A DNA stretch of 64,000 nucleotides from contig NZ_CP172056.1 in assembly GCF_049860565.1 (NCBI RefSeq), positions 2,728,001 through 2,792,000 of the forward strand. The letters run 5' to 3'. This document shows positions 61,139 to 64,000 of this stretch, in pieces. Positions within the stretch are counted from its first letter, which is position 1, and each line of letters starts with the position of its first letter. The DNA comes from Desulfitobacterium_A nosdiversum (GTDB taxonomy: Bacteria > Bacillota > Desulfitobacteriia > Desulfitobacteriales > Desulfitobacteriaceae). A program made the position numbers and the translations under genes. The notes under the pieces are model-generated. The model had not been told where the DNA came from. It did no database searches and saw only the letters and a list, made by a program, of their open reading frames with translations.

Positions 61139-62890
61139 ATGCGTTTGTTTTTAGACCTATTTTGGTTTTTTAAACTTGAAAAGAAGAGTTACCTATTAGG
61201 TATTTTATTTCTTGCCATTGTTGCTTTAATCAACCTTTACCAACCTTATGTCGTCCGCAACATTGTTGATAATATCCATGAAAAGACATTAACGATGAAG
61301 TCCCTTGGGTTCTGGGTAATCTCCCTCCTGCTGAGCGGCGGCCTTATTTATATATTGCGTTATTTTTGGCGTATTTCAATCTTTGGTTCGGCAATTCGGC
61401 TGAGTCGATTGCTGCGCAACAAACTCTTTCATCATTTTACTCAAATGTCGCCTAGCTTTTTTCACAATCATCGGACAGGAGATTTAATGGCCCATGCAAC
61501 CAATGATATTCAAGCGATCGAAATGACAGCGGGTCAAGGGGTATTCACCTTAGTCGATTCACTGACCACTGGAGGACTCGTTATTTTTTCAATGGCCTAT
61601 TTTTTGAGTTGGAAACTGACGCTCATTGCCCTTGCGCCCATGCCCATTATGGCTTGGGCGACGAGTCGTTATGGCACACTTCTTCATACCCGTTTTTTCA
61701 AGGCTCAGGAAGCATTCAGTGCTTTGAACGACAAAGTCCAGGAAAATATTTCTGGAGTTCGTGTTATTAAAGCTTTTGGACAGGAAGAAGCTGAAATCGA
61801 CTCTTTACGTACTCTCTCTTCTGAAGTTGTGGCAAAAAATATTGCAGTTGCTAAAGTGGATTCTTTATTTGATCCAACCATAATGGTCATCGTCGGTTTT
61901 TCCTTTTTTCTGGCCATAGCGTTTGGGGCGAGAGAGGTTATTCAGAATCGTTTAACTCTTGGAGAGCTTACTCAATTTACCTTATATCTTGGGCAGTTTA
62001 TTTGGCCGATGCTTGCTTTCGGCTGGCTTTTTAATATCGTCGAAAGAGGCAGAGCCTCTTATGACAGAGTAAAACACTTGCTTGACATTGAACCTGAGGT
62101 CAGGAATAGCCAAAGCTCAATGAACGAATCTTTCTTGAACGGGAATTTAACCTATTCCATTTCTTCTTTTTGTTATCCGGGCCAAGCTCATCCTGCTCTC
62201 AAAGATATTCAATTCACACTTCTCAAAGGGCAAACTTTGGGTATTGCGGGAAAAACGGGTAGCGGCAAAACAACACTGCTGCGATTACTTATGCGAGAAT
62301 TTGATGTTTCCGAGGGTATAATTGAGATCGGAGGAATACCGATTACAAGGATTACGCTTTCAGCACTTCGTTCTAAAATAGGGTATGTCCCACAGGAACA
62401 TTTTCTTTTTTCAACAACAATTGCTGAAAATATTGCGTTAGGAAAACCCACGGCAAGCATGAAAGAAATTGAAGAAGCGGCACAACTTTCGAGTATTGCC
62501 GGGGAAATAGAGAATTTTCCCGAAGGCTATGAAACCCCAGTCGGTGATCGGGGTGTAACTCTCTCAGGCGGTCAAAAACAACGCCTGTCCATTGCACGCG
62601 CTTTTTTGCTTAACCCTGAAATTCTCGTAATCGATGATTCTTTGTCTGCTGTAGACGCTCAAACGGAGAAGTCCATCCTTCATGCCCTAAAGGCAAATCG
62701 ATCGGGTAAAACAACCCTTATTTCTGCTCATCGTTTAAGTGCAATTGAACATGCTGACCTCATTCTCATTTTAGATGACGGACGGGTTTCGGAACAAGGA
62801 ACGCATCAGGCACTTATGGACCGTGACGGCTGGTATGCTCGGAGTTACCGAGCCCAACAATTGGAACTTCAGCTAGAGGAAAGAGGGTAA
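61139..62890 (+). CDS. ABC exporter half, degenerate-site subunit (YheI/BmrC-like)
   Basis: 583 aa, six membrane helices (1-300) fused to a nucleotide-binding domain: Walker A GKTGSGKTTLL, Q-loop YVPQEHFLFS, signature LSGGQKQRLSIA. Walker B ends in IDDSLSAVD, i.e. Asp where the catalytic Glu would be, and the H-loop is intact (SAHRLS). This asymmetry is typical of heterodimeric multidrug exporters such as BmrCD. The partner gene starts 4 nt later. Confidence 0.94.
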   Translation: MRLFLDLFWFFKLEKKSYLLGILFLAIVALINLYQPYVVRNIVDNIHEKTLTMKSLGFWVISLLLSGGLIYILRYFWRISIFGSAIRLSRLLRNKLFHHFTQMSPSFFHNHRTGDLMAHATNDIQAIEMTAGQGVFTLVDSLTTGGLVIFSMAYFLSWKLTLIALAPMPIMAWATSRYGTLLHTRFFKAQEAFSALNDKVQENISGVRVIKAFGQEEAEIDSLRTLSSEVVAKNIAVAKVDSLFDPTIMVIVGFSFFLAIAFGAREVIQNRLTLGELTQFTLYLGQFIWPMLAFGWLFNIVERGRASYDRVKHLLDIEPEVRNSQSSMNESFLNGNLTYSISSFCYPGQAHPALKDIQFTLLKGQTLGIAGKTGSGKTTLLRLLMREFDVSEGIIEIGGIPITRITLSALRSKIGYVPQEHFLFSTTIAENIALGKPTASMKEIEEAAQLSSIAGEIENFPEGYETPVGDRGVTLSGGQKQRLSIARAFLLNPEILVIDDSLSAVDAQTEKSILHALKANRSGKTTLISAHRLSAIEHADLILILDDGRVSEQGTHQALMDRDGWYARSYRAQQLELQLEERG

Positions 62891-62894
62891 AGCA

Positions 62895-64000
62895 GTGGGT
62901 ACAAGTCAAAGCAAAGTCATTAAACGATTGCTGCTCTATGTAAGACCCCATTCGAAAAAGCTGATCCATGCCTTTATTATTCTCTTTTTTGCAACGGCTG
63001 CAGATGTTGCCGGTCCTTTGATCATTCGCGTTTTTATAGATCACTATTTAACACCGCGCATCCTTGAACCTGTTACACTTTTCCTTCTCGGGGCAGGTTA
63101 TATTGCTCTCTTTGTTCTTTCTTCTGTCCTTCAATACTGTCAGCTAATTTCCTTTAACACAATTGCCTTGGAAATAATTCATCAGATCCGGGTTGAAATC
63201 TTCAGCAAGGTGCAATATTTAAGTCTTCGTTATTTTGATCAAACTCCTGCTGGAGTTCTGGTTTCAAAAATTACAAATGATACAGAAGCGATTAAAGAAC
63301 TTTACTTAAGCGTACTTTCAACCTATGTTCAAAACATTCTCTTTCTCTTTGGAATCTTCGTAGCCATGTTTATTCTTGATTTTCGCTTTGCGATATTTTG
63401 TCTGATTTTTATTCCCCTTATCTTGCTTCTGATGGGAATATATCGTACTCTAAGCACTCGGCTCTATCGCATACTTCGTAAGGAACTTGGCCATCTTAAT
63501 GCTAAACTCAATGAAACACTTCAGGGTATGAGCATTATTCAGGCGATGAATCAGGAAAAACGCTTTCGCGAAGAATTTGGACATATCAATGAACGATATT
63601 ATCAAGCCGCTTTTTCCAACATTAAATTGGATTCTTTCTTAACGCGGCCGGCAGTTGATATTATCTATACGTTGGCGTTTGCAGCGGTTTTAAGCTATTT
63701 TGGTGTTCAATCTCTGGCTGCTGTTGCTGATATTGGTGTTCTCTACGCCTTTATCAATTACTTGGACCGTTTTTTTGAACCTGTCAATACTATGATGATG
63801 CGTCTGTCACAGCTGCAGCAATCTGTTATTGCCGCGGAACGCGTCTTCGAATTGCTGGATGAAGAAAACATGGCCTCTAGGGTAAAGGAAATAGAGGGGG
63901 TCTCTATGCCTGAAATCAATAAGGGTAAAATCGAGTTCCGTAATGTAAGCTTCTCTTATGATGGAGTAACAGAGGTTTTGAAAAATATATCACTGACAGT
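62895..64000 (+). CDS. ABC exporter half, second subunit (YheH/BmrD-like), 3' truncated
   Basis: Open from GTG 62895 to the window end (368 codons). Begins MGTSQSKVIKRLLLYVRPHS; six membrane helices with YFDQTPAGVLVSKITNDTEA coupling region, then the start of the nucleotide-binding domain (IEFRNVSFSYDG) near residue 345. AGAGGG lies 7 nt before GTG. The Walker motifs lie beyond the window. It forms the heterodimer with the preceding half. Confidence 0.92.
   Translation, partial: MGTSQSKVIKRLLLYVRPHSKKLIHAFIILFFATAADVAGPLIIRVFIDHYLTPRILEPVTLFLLGAGYIALFVLSSVLQYCQLISFNTIALEIIHQIRVEIFSKVQYLSLRYFDQTPAGVLVSKITNDTEAIKELYLSVLSTYVQNILFLFGIFVAMFILDFRFAIFCLIFIPLILLLMGIYRTLSTRLYRILRKELGHLNAKLNETLQGMSIIQAMNQEKRFREEFGHINERYYQAAFSNIKLDSFLTRPAVDIIYTLAFAAVLSYFGVQSLAAVADIGVLYAFINYLDRFFEPVNTMMMRLSQLQQSVIAAERVFELLDEENMASRVKEIEGVSMPEINKGKIEFRNVSFSYDGVTEVLKNISLT

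Overview
The window is a chromosomal segment of a Gram-positive, probably anaerobic endospore-former type Firmicute. The best guess is the Desulfitobacterium/Desulfosporosinus group of Clostridia. This rests on the gene set: a sigma-54-driven acyl-CoA oxidation operon with EtfAB and a membrane FeS oxidoreductase, a GlgC/GlgD pair, a CvfB-type S1 protein, a CarD regulator, many two-component systems, strong AGGAGG-type ribosome sites and moderately AT-rich DNA. The genus is an inference and no rRNA marker is present. I saw no tRNA, rRNA, CRISPR or prophage.

Layout. 1-5.0 kb: signalling cluster of a 5'-truncated hybrid histidine kinase, a CheR methyltransferase that seems to start at ATT, and a REC-PAS-PAS histidine kinase. 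5.0-7.2 kb: secreted NlpC/P60 wall hydrolase and an unknown 303-aa protein. 7.4-15.0 kb: glycogen/glucose block glgP-glgC-glgD-pgi, with glk converging on pgi and overlapping it. 15.2-16.4 kb: a VUT-family transporter coupled to queC (queuosine). 16.5-25.6 kb: Fe-alcohol dehydrogenase, SRPBCC protein, CarD, aminotransferase, nitroreductase, ArsC/Spx-like protein, ABC-F ATPase, a DsbA/FrnE-like gene with an in-frame TGA at the redox Cys position (predicted selenoprotein), an MFS exporter and CvfB (ATC/ATT start). 25.8-30.9 kb: secreted protein of unknown function, ABC-2 transporter and two-component pair. 30.9-40.3 kb: old yellow enzyme, SWIM/SNF2 helicase, RecQ, phosphodiesterase, UMF1-type MFS.

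40.33-40.84 kb holds a 509-bp non-coding element with perfect terminal inverted repeats, TA flanks and a chain of about ten hairpins, two of which share one architecture with compensatory changes. 40.8-45.6 kb: small zinc ribbon protein, DUF3793 protein, YczE-type membrane protein, a SHOCT protein behind three TTCACA-like repeats at 11-bp spacing, a STAS antagonist and an M29 aminopeptidase.

45.8-58.0 kb is the metabolic centre. A sigma-54 enhancer-binding protein (CBS-PAS-PAS-AAA-Fis) is followed by a 605-bp gap with a 25-bp hairpin and a textbook -24/-12 promoter. The operon acd-hbd-acd-etfB-etfA-FeS oxidoreductase-thl-crt comes next. It encodes the complete short-chain beta-oxidation (or butyryl-CoA synthesis) cycle, with electrons probably exchanged between EtfAB and menaquinone through the membrane FeS protein. 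58.1-64 kb: aromatic acid exporter family protein, two small proteins (one of 45 aa), a membrane metallophosphoesterase and a heterodimeric ABC exporter whose second half runs off the window.

The observations most worth following are the predicted selenocysteine DsbA-like protein with a SECIS-like hairpin, the structured TIR element, and two genes (cheR, cvfB) that have strong ribosome sites but only near-cognate start codons.
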